A stretch of 64,000 nucleotides of DNA from Pseudomonas solani (GCF_026072635.1 NZ_AP023081.1:3158501-3222500), one strand, 5' to 3'; positions 17,491-26,445 are shown, counted from the stretch's first letter. Program-made: numbers and translations. The notes: generated by a model not told the origin, from the letters alone.

Positions 17491-18534
17491 ATGCGCTCGA
17501 TCCGTTCGCACTCCGGGAGGTTCGCGCTCCTGGCGTTCCTGGTCACTCTGGTTGCCTGCGAGGCTAAGCAACAGGATGTGTCGCTTGAGCTCCCGGTGGT
17601 CGGTGTTGCTGAGGTAGTCACAAGAAAGGTCGACGACTGGGAGGAGTTTTCGGGGCGCCTCGAAGCCCCGGAGGTGGTTGAGCTGCGTCCACGAGTGTCT
17701 GGTCCTGTCGTGGACGTTTTGTTCCGGGATGGCGCTACCGTCAGGAAAGGCGAGGTGCTGTTTCGTATCGACCCTCGCCCGTTCGAAGTCGAGGTCCAGC
17801 GCCTCGAGGCGCGTCTCCGTCAAGCCGTTGCCATACGTACGCGTACTGAAAGCGAGGCTCGGCGTGGTGATCGTCTCAAGGCGAGGAGTGCCATGTCGAC
17901 CGAGCTGGCCGAGGCTCGCCGAGCGGCCGCCGAGCAGGCTGGTGCGGAGGTGGCAGCGATTCAGGCCCAGGTCGAGGCGGCTCGTCTCAACTTGGGGTAC
18001 ACACGCATCACAGCCCCTATCGATGGGCGCCTCAGTACTGCGAACGTGACGGTTGGCAACCTTGTGAGTGCCGACTCCACCCTTCTCACGACGCTACTCG
18101 GAACCAGGAATCTTTATGCCTATTTCGATATGGACGAAGGCACCTATCTCAGGCTTTCCAGTGAACTGCTAAATGCAGGGGAGCCCGCTCTTGTACATGT
18201 TGAGCTGACTGGAAGAGCGGGAGAAGCGCATAGGGGGCATTTGGACTTTATCGACAATCAGGTGAGCCCTCTAACAGGAACTCTCAGGGCCCGTGCAGTC
18301 CTCGACAATGCGGCAGGAACGCTGATTCCGGGACTGTATGTGCGGCTGAAGTTGCAGGGGCTCGCATCCTATGAGGCAGCCATGATCAGGGATGAAGCCA
18401 TTGGTGTCGATCTGGGCAAGCGCTATGTGCTGGTTCTGGGAGGGGACGGGGTCCTGAGCTACCGAGAGGTCGAACTGGGGCCCAAGCAGGAAGGGCTACG
18501 TATCGTACGTAGTGGCCTCAAGGGGGGGATGTAG
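17491..18534 (+). CDS. RND efflux adaptor (MexE-like lipoprotein), reading frame broken near C-terminus
   Basis: The 347 residues in frame form a periplasmic adaptor. A lipobox LVAC (Cys near 23) is followed by the lipoyl half LRPRVSGPVVDVLFRDGATVRKGEVLFRIDPRPFEVE, a coiled coil (about 95-160), the returning lipoyl half LGYTRITAPIDGRLS, then beta-barrel and membrane-proximal domains ending in GPKQEGLRIVRSGLKGG. It is close to MexE of MexEF-OprN. The frame stops early right after a run of seven G at 18522-18528. With one more G the frame continues as DVVVSGLQRARPGAKVSP to 18728, which is exactly how MexE-type proteins go on. So it is either a one-base sequence error or a real mutation. AAGGAG precedes the ATG. 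Confidence 0.85.
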   Translation: MRSIRSHSGRFALLAFLVTLVACEAKQQDVSLELPVVGVAEVVTRKVDDWEEFSGRLEAPEVVELRPRVSGPVVDVLFRDGATVRKGEVLFRIDPRPFEVEVQRLEARLRQAVAIRTRTESEARRGDRLKARSAMSTELAEARRAAAEQAGAEVAAIQAQVEAARLNLGYTRITAPIDGRLSTANVTVGNLVSADSTLLTTLLGTRNLYAYFDMDEGTYLRLSSELLNAGEPALVHVELTGRAGEAHRGHLDFIDNQVSPLTGTLRARAVLDNAAGTLIPGLYVRLKLQGLASYEAAMIRDEAIGVDLGKRYVLVLGGDGVLSYREVELGPKQEGLRIVRSGLKGGM

Positions 18535-18728
18535 TCGTGGTCAGTGGACTGCAGCGTGCCAGACCCGGTGCGAAAGTCTCGCCCCGGACGATGATGATGG
18601 TGATCGATGACGTTCCAACGAGTGCCGAGATACGAGAACCGTCCGACTCGACCCGAACTGTTGCACAGGGCGTTGCTCAGGATGAGCGCACTGACAATGT
18701 GACGCTCATGTCTGCTTCGGAGAACTAG
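18535..18728 (+). pseudogene. Out-of-frame C-terminal tail of the RND adaptor
   Basis: This stretch reads VVSGLQRARPGAKVSP and then a polar tail ending VTLMSASEN in the frame one base away from the adaptor gene. The GLQR.RPG.KV element is the standard end of the MexE/AcrA membrane-proximal domain. Its stop lies 4 bases before the RND pump ATG, as expected for an adaptor-pump pair. It should be joined to the preceding gene if the missing G is confirmed as an error. Confidence 0.75.
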
Positions 18729-18732
18729 CAAG

Positions 18733-21700
18733 ATGGCGTTCTCTCGCTTTTTCATTGGTCGGCCCATCTTCGCCGCTGTCTTGTCGATCCTCATGCTGAT
18801 CGCCGGAGCCCTTTCGCTTTTCCAGTTGCCGGTCAGCGAGTACCCGGAGGTTGTTCCTCCCACTGTCGTGGTGCGCGCACAGTTTCCAGGTGCCAGTCCT
18901 GAAACTCTGGGAGCAACGGTGGCGTCACCCTTGGAGCAGGCACTGTCCGGTGTCAGGGGCATGCTGTATATGAGCTCTCAGTCGACAGCAGACGGGGTCA
19001 TGACCTTGACGCTGACCTTCGCCCTAGGTACGGATCTCGATAGCGCGCTGGTTCAGGTTCAAAGTCGAGTCAGCCGTGCCTCGTCCCAGTTGCCCGTCGA
19101 TGTCCAACGCCTCGGGATTACGGTCGACAAGACCTCGCCTGCGTTGGCTCAGGTGATTCATCTCTATTCCCCGTCCGGACAGTACGATCCGATCTACCTC
19201 TCCAACTACATGACGATCCACATCATTGATGAGCTTTTCAAGATCGAGGGTGTAAGCGACATACGCCTGTTGGGCATGGGCGATTATTCGCTACGGGTCT
19301 GGTTGGACCCGGACAAGGTCGCGTCCTACGGACTCGGTTCGATGGATGTCGTTCAGGCGATACGTGACCAGAACCGGGAAGTTGCCATCGGTGCGCTTGG
19401 TGCTCCTCCTGCGGCGGATGGCTCGGCATTCCAACTGCAGATACGTTCGCAGGGTCGTCTGGTGGCAGAGGATGAGTTTGAGCGCATCGTCATCCGTTCC
19501 GCCGGCTCTGGGAATGTGGTTCACCTCAGGGATGTCGCTCGCATTGAACTCGGGGCGAACCAGTATTCACTGAGTGCGCATCTGGATGGCCAGCCATCGG
19601 CAGCTTTACAAGTCTTCCAGGAGGCCGACGCCAACTCGATCGAACTCTCGGACAAGCTCCGTAACCGCATGGCCGAACTGGCCGAAGCGTTCCCTCAGGG
19701 CATCAAGCATTCCATTGGGTACGATCCGACCGTTTTCGTTCGAGGCTCGATAAAGGCTGTAGTCCTGACCCTGCTGGAAGCACTGGTACTGGTGGTGCTG
19801 GTGGTGGTGCTCTTCCTGCAGAATTGGCGTGCGTCCATCATCCCGCTGGCTGCCGTGCCCGTTTCGCTGATCGGCACCTTCGCCGTGATGCAATTGCTTG
19901 GTTTCTCGATAAACGCGCTTTCACTGTTCGGCCTGGTGCTGGCGATTGGCATCGTCGTCGACGATGCGATCGTTGTCGTGGAAAACGTTGAGCGTAACAT
20001 CGCACTGGGCCTGGAGCCGAAGGCAGCCACTCAACGGGCGATGGAGGAGGTCATTGGCCCCATCATTGCGACCTCCCTGGTGCTGTGCGCGGTCTTCATT
20101 CCGACGGCTTTCATTTCCGGACTCACGGGGCAGTTCTACAAGCAGTTCGCCTTGACTATCGCTATCTCGACGGTCATCTCCGCGATCAATTCCCTGACGT
20201 TGTCTCCCGCATTGGCCGCGATGTTGCTCAAGCCGCCTTCCGAGGGGCGCGATCCGCTGAGCCGGGGGATTTATCGTGCCTTTGGCGGATGGCTCTTCCG
20301 CCCCTTCAACCGTTTTTTCCAGCATGCAAGTGATGCTTACGTGAGCGGTATGGCACGGGTTCTTCGAGGAGGAAGCCTCGCACTGCTCCTGTACGTCGTG
20401 CTTGTCGGCCTTGGCTATCTGGGGTTCGAGCGGATTCCAATGGGGTTCATTCCCCAGCAGGACAAGCAGTATCTGGTCGCTTTCGCGCAACTTCCGGAGG
20501 GGGCGAGCCTGGAGCGCACGGAGCGGGTGATCCTGAAAATGTCCGAACTTGCCCTGGAACAACCCGGTGTGGCCAATACGGTGAGCTTCAGCGGCCTATC
20601 GATAAACGGCTTCGTCAACAGCTCTAGCGCAGGGTTGATGTTCATCCCGCTGAAATCCTTCGCTGAGCGTGGCGGCGACCTCTCCGATGTCTCCATCGCC
20701 CGATCCCTCAATGCGCGCTACGGGGACATCGAGGATGCGTTCGTCCTTGTGGTGCCTCCCCCTCCAGTGGAGAGCCTGGGGACCATAGGCGGGTTCAAGG
20801 TCCAGATCGAGGATCGGGCTGGCCTCGGACATGAGGCGCTTTATCGGCAGACCCAGAGGCTTCTGGATAAGGCCCGACAGCTACCGGAACTGGAGGGCAT
20901 GTTCTCCAGCTACCAGATCAGCGCACCGCAGATAGACGTCGTAGTTGATCGGGACAAGGCACGGACCCACGGTGTCGCGATAAGCGAGGTCTTCGACACG
21001 TTGCAGATCTACATGGGATCGGTCTACGCCAACGACTTCAACCGATTTGGTCGCACCTATCAGGTGCATGTGCAAGCGGAGCAAGGCTTCAGGGGAGAGC
21101 CAGGGCAGATCGGCCTCCTCAAGGTTCGCAATGAGCAGGGGGTGCTGGTCCCGCTTGCCTCTTTCGTCGATGTTCGGCTCGCAGCAGGACCCGACCGGGT
21201 GATGCATTACAACGGTTTCCTTTCGGCCGAGATCACAGGGGGCCCCGCCGCGGGTTACAGCACCGGCCAGGCGCAGGCTGCTTTCGAGGCGTTGCTGAAG
21301 ACAGAGCTGGAGCAGGGCATGGCGTACGAGTGGACTGAGCTGACCTACCAGCAGATTCTCGCCGGCACCTCTACGAACCTGGTCTACCCACTGTGCGTTC
21401 TACTGGTCTTTCTCGTGCTGGCGGCCCTGTATGAGAGCTGGAGCCTGCCGTTGGCTGTCATTCTGATCGTGCCGATGACGCTGTTCTCGGCATTGGCGGG
21501 CGTTGTGGTCAGTGGTGGGGACAACAACATCTTCACGCAGATCGGTCTTATCGTACTGGTGGGGCTGGCCTGCAAGAACGCGATCCTCCTCATCGAGTTC
21601 GCCCGGGCCAGGCAGGCGTGTGGCGTGAACCGGCTAGAAGCGGTCCTGGAGGCCTGTCGCATGCGCCTTCGTCCAATCCTGATGACGTCGTTCGCCTTCG

Positions 21701-21927
21701 TCATGGGGGTTGCTCCCCTTGTCCTGGCCACCGGCGCTGGAGCTGAAATGCGCAGGGCAATGGGTATCACGGTCTTTTCCGGGATGCTTGGGGTCACTTT
21801 TTTCGGCCTCCTGTTCACCCCCCTTTTCTACGTCCTGCTTCGCCGTACCGTGGAGGGGAGAAACCCACGCCCGAAAATCGCACAACCCGCCCCTGGCGGT
21901 ACTTTCGACAAAGGAGTTGCCGAATGA
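18733..21927 (+). CDS. RND inner-membrane efflux pump (MexF-like)
   Basis: A 1064-residue HAE1-type transporter with the usual 12 membrane helices and two large periplasmic loops. The N-terminus SRFFIGRPIFAAVLSILM is canonical. The proton-relay pair in helix 4 is present (IGIVVDDAIVVVENVERN), as are the helix 10 Lys region (LVGLACKNAILLIEFAR) and ALYESWSLP. Length and motifs match MexF/AcrB. It works with the adaptor encoded just upstream and an outer-membrane channel. No OprN/TolC-like gene is in the operon, so a channel encoded elsewhere must be borrowed. The stop overlaps the next start by 4 bases (ATGA). Substrate unknown; context suggests the product of the AfsA/HAD genes. Confidence 0.92.
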   Translation: MAFSRFFIGRPIFAAVLSILMLIAGALSLFQLPVSEYPEVVPPTVVVRAQFPGASPETLGATVASPLEQALSGVRGMLYMSSQSTADGVMTLTLTFALGTDLDSALVQVQSRVSRASSQLPVDVQRLGITVDKTSPALAQVIHLYSPSGQYDPIYLSNYMTIHIIDELFKIEGVSDIRLLGMGDYSLRVWLDPDKVASYGLGSMDVVQAIRDQNREVAIGALGAPPAADGSAFQLQIRSQGRLVAEDEFERIVIRSAGSGNVVHLRDVARIELGANQYSLSAHLDGQPSAALQVFQEADANSIELSDKLRNRMAELAEAFPQGIKHSIGYDPTVFVRGSIKAVVLTLLEALVLVVLVVVLFLQNWRASIIPLAAVPVSLIGTFAVMQLLGFSINALSLFGLVLAIGIVVDDAIVVVENVERNIALGLEPKAATQRAMEEVIGPIIATSLVLCAVFIPTAFISGLTGQFYKQFALTIAISTVISAINSLTLSPALAAMLLKPPSEGRDPLSRGIYRAFGGWLFRPFNRFFQHASDAYVSGMARVLRGGSLALLLYVVLVGLGYLGFERIPMGFIPQQDKQYLVAFAQLPEGASLERTERVILKMSELALEQPGVANTVSFSGLSINGFVNSSSAGLMFIPLKSFAERGGDLSDVSIARSLNARYGDIEDAFVLVVPPPPVESLGTIGGFKVQIEDRAGLGHEALYRQTQRLLDKARQLPELEGMFSSYQISAPQIDVVVDRDKARTHGVAISEVFDTLQIYMGSVYANDFNRFGRTYQVHVQAEQGFRGEPGQIGLLKVRNEQGVLVPLASFVDVRLAAGPDRVMHYNGFLSAEITGGPAAGYSTGQAQAAFEALLKTELEQGMAYEWTELTYQQILAGTSTNLVYPLCVLLVFLVLAALYESWSLPLAVILIVPMTLFSALAGVVVSGGDNNIFTQIGLIVLVGLACKNAILLIEFARARQACGVNRLEAVLEACRMRLRPILMTSFAFVMGVAPLVLATGAGAEMRRAMGITVFSGMLGVTFFGLLFTPLFYVLLRRTVEGRNPRPKIAQPAPGGTFDKGVAE

Positions 21928-22400
21928 ATGGACTGATGCTCACTTGCCTGCTAGCAGGAATGAGCCTGCCGGCGCTTGTCAATGCGGCCACGGATCTTGC
22001 AAACAACGGAGAGTCCATCGAGACGCTGAGCCGAGCGAACTACGCCACGTTACCCGCCCCCGCAGGGCCTTACTCCGTTTCGGTAAGGCATGATCGGACG
22101 CTCTACCTTTCCGGAATGACAGCATTTGGTACGCCGGCCCAGGGTGGGCCAATGGCGGAACAGGCGGAAGCAATCTTCGACCAGTTGGAGCGAGTCACGG
22201 AAGCCGAGGGAATTGGCATGAAGGAGCTGGTCAAGATCACGATCTACGTGACGTCCCTGGAGGATGTTGCCGCTTTGCGAGAAGTGTTGAGTCGTCGTTA
22301 TGGAGATTCCCGTCCTGCAAGTTCCCTTGTGCGTGTCGCGGGGCTTTTCTCCTCTGAAGTCGGCATAGAGATCGAGGCCATCTTCGCTCTGCCCGGATAG
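21924..22400 (+). CDS. Exported RidA/YjgF-family protein lacking the catalytic Arg
   Basis: A 158-residue protein. A signal peptide (1-21, LPALVNA-A) is followed by a complete RidA fold: PAPAGPYS, LYLSGMTAFG, MAEQAEAIFDQLERVTEAEG, LVKITIYVTSLEDV and the closing EVGIEIEAIF strand. Cytosolic RidA hydrolyses reactive enamines and imines and uses an Arg in PARSC. Here the same spot reads PASSL (Ser133), so the deaminase signature is lost. A periplasmic location is also unusual. The start overlaps the RND pump stop (ATGA) and AAAGGAG precedes it, so it is the last gene of the same operon. It might bind a small enol or lactone-like ligand; that is speculative. Confidence 0.78.
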   Translation: MNGLMLTCLLAGMSLPALVNAATDLANNGESIETLSRANYATLPAPAGPYSVSVRHDRTLYLSGMTAFGTPAQGGPMAEQAEAIFDQLERVTEAEGIGMKELVKITIYVTSLEDVAALREVLSRRYGDSRPASSLVRVAGLFSSEVGIEIEAIFALPG

Positions 22401-22510
22401 CTTCCAACCCCGCACAGCCATTGCTTGGTTTCGGGGCTTTGACGATGACATGCGGTAGTTCGGCCGGGGCACAGCTTCACGGGCCACTGCGCCCCGACCT
22501 GCTAGCCGCT

Positions 22511-23341
22511 TCACTGCGCCGGGGGGTAGCTTTCCAGCAAGAAATTCCCCCGCACGGGTTGCTCGGTACCGTCGAGCATCGGCACCTGGGAGTCGTCCTT
22601 GAGGTTGACCCCGGAGAGCTGGCGGCGGATGGCTTCGCGCATCAGGTAGAGGAGGCGGTGGGCGGCCAGGCCGTAGGAGAGGCCTTCCAGGCGGACGTTG
22701 GAGATGCAGTTGCGGCTGGCGTCGGTGAGGCCGACGCGGGGCGCCCAGGTGAAGTACAGGCCGAGGCTGTCGGGGGAGCTGAGGCCGGGGCGTTCGCCGA
22801 TGAGGATCACCACCATCTTCGCCTTGAGCAATTGGGCCACTTCATCCGCCACCGCCACGCGGCCCTGTTCCACCAGGGCGATGGGGGCCGTGCGCCAGCC
22901 ATCTTCCGCCGCCTGTTCCTCGAAACGCTGGAGGAAGGGCAGGGCGTGGCGTTGCACGGCGAGGGACGACAAGCCGTCGGCGATCACCAGCGCCAGGTCA
23001 TAGCCGTCGGGATTGGCCTCGGCGTGCTGGCGCAGGCGCTGGGCCGAGTCGTCGTCCAGGCGCCGGCCCAGGTCCGGGCGCTGCAGGTAGGTGTGGCGGT
23101 CCGCCGCTGCGCTGTGCAGCAGCAGGCTGTCGCGGTTGCGTGTGGCCAGCTCGGCGGCCAGGGCCGCGCGGTCGAAGGGCAGGTGCACGGCGTCGCGGGC
23201 CTGGGCGTGGGCGAACTGGAAATCCAGCTGGGCGCCGGTGGGCAGGCTGGTGCCGGCGCGGCCGAGGGCGATGCGCGCGGGGGTGAGGTTGCGCAGCTCG
23301 CGCCAGGGGTTGTCGAGGGCGGGGCGTTTGTCGTCGCTCAT
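22511..23341 (-). CDS. eutC: Ethanolamine ammonia-lyase light chain
   Basis: A 276-residue small subunit of the adenosylcobalamin-dependent ethanolamine ammonia-lyase, which converts ethanolamine to acetaldehyde and ammonia. Recognisable parts include LTPARIALGRAGTSLPT, FQFAHAQARDAVH, ALVIADGLSSLAVQRHA, VVILIGERPGLSSPDSLGLY and RNCISNVRLEGL, with the C-terminal YLMREAIRRQLSGV. Length fits EutC. It follows eutB with a 9-base gap that holds its GAGGAGA ribosome site. No microcompartment shell genes are present, so acetaldehyde would be handled by the soluble dehydrogenase upstream. Confidence 0.95.
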   Translation of the reverse strand: MSDDKRPALDNPWRELRNLTPARIALGRAGTSLPTGAQLDFQFAHAQARDAVHLPFDRAALAAELATRNRDSLLLHSAAADRHTYLQRPDLGRRLDDDSAQRLRQHAEANPDGYDLALVIADGLSSLAVQRHALPFLQRFEEQAAEDGWRTAPIALVEQGRVAVADEVAQLLKAKMVVILIGERPGLSSPDSLGLYFTWAPRVGLTDASRNCISNVRLEGLSYGLAAHRLLYLMREAIRRQLSGVNLKDDSQVPMLDGTEQPVRGNFLLESYPPAQ

Positions 23342-23350
23342 CGGGTCTCC

Positions 23351-24745
23351 TCAGGTGAGCTGTGCCAGGGCCTGGCGGAAGGCGGGCGGCACCTGCTCGC
23401 CCAGGCGCACGCGGCCACCCTGCTGGCTGGCGATGCCCATGCGCTCGAGCCAGGCCTCGAACTCGGGGGCCGGGCGCAGGCCCAGGCTCTGGCGGGCGTA
23501 GAGGGCGTCGTGGAAGGAAGTGGTCTGGTAGTTGAGCATCACGTCGTCGGAGCCGGGGATGCCCATGATGAAGTTGATGCCGGCGACGCCGAGCAGGGTC
23601 AGCAGCATGTCCATGTCGTCCTGGTCCGCTTCGGCGTGGTTGGTGTAGCAGATGTCGCACCCCATGGGCACGCCGAGGAGCTTGCCGCAGAAGTGGTCCT
23701 CCAGCCCGGCGCGGATGATCTGCTTGCCGTTGTAGAGGTACTCCGGGCCGATGAAGCCGACCACGGTATTGACCAGGAAGGGGTCGAAGTGGCGGGCGAC
23801 GGCATAGGCGCGTGCTTCGCAGGTCTGCTGGTCGACGCCGTGGTGGGCGTTGGCCGAGAGCGCGCTGCCCTGGCCGGTCTCGAAGTACATGAGGTTGTTG
23901 CCGAGGCTGCCGCGCTTCAGCGAGAGGCCGGCTTCGTAACCCTCGCGGAGGATTTCCAGGCTGATGCCGAAGCTGGCGTTGGCCGCTTCGGTGCCGGCGA
24001 TGGACTGGAACACCAGGTCCAGCGGCACGCCACGGTTGATCGCCTCGATCGAGGTGGTGACGTGGGTGAGCACGCAGGCCTGGGTGGGAATCTCGTAGCG
24101 CTGGATGATGGCGTCGAGCATCTCCAGCATGGCGCAGATGGACGACAGGCTGTCGGTGGCCGGGTTGATGCCGAGCATGGCGTCGCCGTTGCCGTAGAGC
24201 AGGCCGTCGAGGATGCTCGCGGCGATGCCGGCGGGCTCGTCGGTGGGGTGGTTGGGCTGCAGCCGTGTGGACATGCGCCCGCGCAAGCCCATGGTGTTGC
24301 GGAAGCGGGTGACGACGCGGATCTTCTGCGCCACCAGCACCAGGTCCTGCACGCGCATGATCTTCGACACCGCAGCGGCCATTTCCGGCGTCAGCCCCGG
24401 GGCGAGGGCGCGCAACGCGGCCTCGTCGGCCACGTCGCCGAGCAGCCAGTCGCGCAGCCCGCCGACGGTGAGGTGGCTGACCGGGGCGAAGGCGGCGCGG
24501 TCGTGGCCGTCGATGATCAGGCGGGTGACTTCGTCGTCTTCGTAGGGGATCAGCGCCTCGTCGAGGAAGTGCTTGAGCGGGATGTCGGCCAGGGCCATCT
24601 GCGCGGCCACGCGCTCGCCGTCGCTGGTGGCGGCGACGCCGGCGAGGAAGTCGCCGGAGCGTGCCGGGCTGGCCTTGGCCATGACCTCCTTGAGGCTGTC
24701 GAAACGCCAGGTCTGGCCGCCGACGCTGTGGGAAAAAACTGCCAT
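23351..24745 (-). CDS. eutB: Ethanolamine ammonia-lyase heavy chain
   Basis: A 464-residue TIM-barrel catalytic subunit that binds substrate and adenosylcobalamin. Familiar blocks include LMVAQKIRV-type VLVAQKIRVVTRFRNTMGL, RLQPNHPTDEPAGI, GDAMLGINPATDS, FQSIAGTEAANASFGI, GQGSALSANAHHGVDQQT and GVPMGCDICYTNHAEAD. Length agrees with the family. It is transcribed leftward with eutC after the permease gene (55-base gap). Ethanolamine can serve as carbon and nitrogen source; growth would depend on available cobalamin. Control is expected from the EatR-like activator encoded upstream. Confidence 0.96.
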   Translation of the reverse strand: MAVFSHSVGGQTWRFDSLKEVMAKASPARSGDFLAGVAATSDGERVAAQMALADIPLKHFLDEALIPYEDDEVTRLIIDGHDRAAFAPVSHLTVGGLRDWLLGDVADEAALRALAPGLTPEMAAAVSKIMRVQDLVLVAQKIRVVTRFRNTMGLRGRMSTRLQPNHPTDEPAGIAASILDGLLYGNGDAMLGINPATDSLSSICAMLEMLDAIIQRYEIPTQACVLTHVTTSIEAINRGVPLDLVFQSIAGTEAANASFGISLEILREGYEAGLSLKRGSLGNNLMYFETGQGSALSANAHHGVDQQTCEARAYAVARHFDPFLVNTVVGFIGPEYLYNGKQIIRAGLEDHFCGKLLGVPMGCDICYTNHAEADQDDMDMLLTLLGVAGINFIMGIPGSDDVMLNYQTTSFHDALYARQSLGLRPAPEFEAWLERMGIASQQGGRVRLGEQVPPAFRQALAQLT

Positions 24746-24800
24746 GTCGATCGTCCTGTCTGTGCCGGCCCCGCCATTGCGGCGGGGCCGGCCTGGGGGC

Positions 24801-26171
24801 TCAGATGCGGGTCAGCATCGCGTCGGCGGGAGCGCTGGCGCGGTGGTGGGCGGTGAACTGGAACCAGACGAAACCCACGGCCATGATGCCGAGGAAGATC
24901 AACCCGATCAGGGTGTTGAACCAGGCCATGGCCACCAGGCAGACGACCGCCAGCAGCAGGGCGATGGCCGGCACCACCGGGTAGCCCGGGGCGCGGAAGG
25001 TGCGCTCCAGGTTCGGTTCGCTGGCGCGCAGCTTGAATAGCGCGAGCATGCTGATGATGTACATGACGATGGCGCCGAACACGCTCATGGTGATCATCGC
25101 GGCGGTCAGGCTCATGCCCTGCAGGTTGATCAGGCCGTCGCTGTAGATGGCGGCGATGCCGATCACGCCGCCGGCGATGATGGCGCGGTGCGGGGTCTGG
25201 AAGCGCGACAGCTTGGCCAGGCCGCGGGGCAGGTAGCCGGCGCGGGCGAGGGCGAAGAACTGCCGCGAGTAGCCGAGGATGATGCCGTGGAAGCTGGCCA
25301 CCAGGCCGAACAGGCCGATCCACACCAGCATGTGCATCCAGCCGGAGTTCTCGCCGACCACGGCCTTCATGGCCTGGGGCAGCGGGTCGTTGATCCCCGA
25401 CAGCTGGCGCCAGTCGCCAACGCCGCCGGCCATGATCATCACGCCGATGGCGAGGAACACCAGGGTGAGGATGCCGGCCACGTAGGCGCGCGGGATGGTG
25501 CGTTTCGGGTCCTTGGCTTCTTCGGCGGCCATGGCCGCACCCTCGATGGCGAGGAAGAACCAGATGGCGAAGGGGATGGCAGCGAAGATGCCGGAGATCG
25601 AGGCACTGCTGAAGGTGTCCGAGCCGGCCCAGCCGTTGAGCACGAAGTTGCTGAAGCTGAAGCCCGGCGCCACCACGCCCATGAACACCAGCAGTTCGGC
25701 CACGGCGAGCACGGTGACCACCAGTTCGAAGGTGGCGGCGATGCTGACGCCGAGGATGTTCAGGGTCATGAACACGAAGTAGGCACCCACCGCCGCGTGC
25801 TTGGGATCGAGTTCGGGGAACTGCACGTTGAGGTAGGCGCCGATGGCCATGGCGATGGCCGGTGGGGCGAAGACGAATTCGATCAGCGTGGCGATGCCGG
25901 CGATCAGGCCGCCGCGCTCACCGAAGGCGCGGCTGCTGTAGGCGAAGGGGCCGCCGGCGTGGGGGATGGCGGTGGTCAGTTCGGTGAAGCTGAAGATGAA
26001 GCAGGTGTACATGGTCGCCACCAGCAGCGTGGTGACCAGGAAGCCGAGGGTGCCGGCGGCGCCCCAGCCGTAGCTCCAGCCGAAATATTCGCCGGAAATC
26101 ACCAGGCCGACGGCGATGCCCCAGAGGTGCAGGGTGCCGAGGGTGGGTTTGAGTTGGTTAGTGGTTGTCAT
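24801..26171 (-). CDS. eat: Ethanolamine permease (APC family)
   Basis: A 456-residue amino acid/polyamine/organocation transporter with about 12 membrane segments. The first helix region reads LHLWGIAVGLVISGEYFGWSYGW, followed by TAIPHAGGPFAYSSRAFG and later IEGAAMAAEEAKDPKRTIPRAY, all typical of the ethanolamine permease (EutP/Eat) subfamily. It takes up ethanolamine through the inner membrane. I start at MTTTNQLKP, preceded by GGAGA; the longer frame adds an Arg/Pro-rich stretch unlike the family. It lies between the dehydrogenase gene and eutB, with a terminator-like hairpin upstream of it, so it may have its own promoter; I found no second -24/-12 element. Confidence 0.92.
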   Translation of the reverse strand: MTTTNQLKPTLGTLHLWGIAVGLVISGEYFGWSYGWGAAGTLGFLVTTLLVATMYTCFIFSFTELTTAIPHAGGPFAYSSRAFGERGGLIAGIATLIEFVFAPPAIAMAIGAYLNVQFPELDPKHAAVGAYFVFMTLNILGVSIAATFELVVTVLAVAELLVFMGVVAPGFSFSNFVLNGWAGSDTFSSASISGIFAAIPFAIWFFLAIEGAAMAAEEAKDPKRTIPRAYVAGILTLVFLAIGVMIMAGGVGDWRQLSGINDPLPQAMKAVVGENSGWMHMLVWIGLFGLVASFHGIILGYSRQFFALARAGYLPRGLAKLSRFQTPHRAIIAGGVIGIAAIYSDGLINLQGMSLTAAMITMSVFGAIVMYIISMLALFKLRASEPNLERTFRAPGYPVVPAIALLLAVVCLVAMAWFNTLIGLIFLGIMAVGFVWFQFTAHHRASAPADAMLTRI

Positions 26172-26386
26172 GCGCGTCTCCGGAGGTTGCCTTGAGGGAA
26201 GTGGGGCGACGGATCGGAGAGGCGGGAGGCGGCGCGTGGCCCGAGCGGGCACGGACCACCGACTGCGGGCAGCAGCGAGGCGTGATGCACATGGTGTTCA
26301 CCGTTTCTTGTTGTTGTAATCGGATGGAGCCGGGGTGGAGCGGACCGGGCGCCGCCTGATCGGTGCCCGGTCCTGGTTTTTCACTT

Positions 26387-26445
26387 AAAAGGGGCCTCTC
26401 CTGGCCTGGACCTGCGAGGTTCGCGGCAGGTCAGGAGAGCCTTTT
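26387..26445 (-). terminator. Terminator hairpin after the aldehyde dehydrogenase gene
   Basis: Read leftward from the dehydrogenase stop, an outer stem CTCTCCTG/CAGGAGAG and an inner stem ACCTGC/GCAGGT form a long hairpin, followed by CCCCTTTT. It is well placed to end or attenuate the dehydrogenase message before the permease gene. Confidence 0.7.

Noticed and set aside
18522..18528. Claim of proven phase variation in the adaptor gene
   Set aside because: A second missing-G frame break in the RTX gene makes a homopolymer sequence error at least as likely; one consensus sequence cannot tell them apart.
12747..22400. Integrative element with defined ends
   Set aside because: No integrase, transposase, tRNA target or direct repeats were found at either edge, so only an accessory block is claimed.
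22421..24856. 811-residue open frame on the plus strand opposite eutBC
   Set aside because: Antisense shadow of two clear Eut genes; low-complexity composition and no recognisable domain.
26172..26386. Second sigma-54 promoter for the ethanolamine permease
   Set aside because: A GGGCAC is present on the minus strand, but no TTGC stands at the required spacing.
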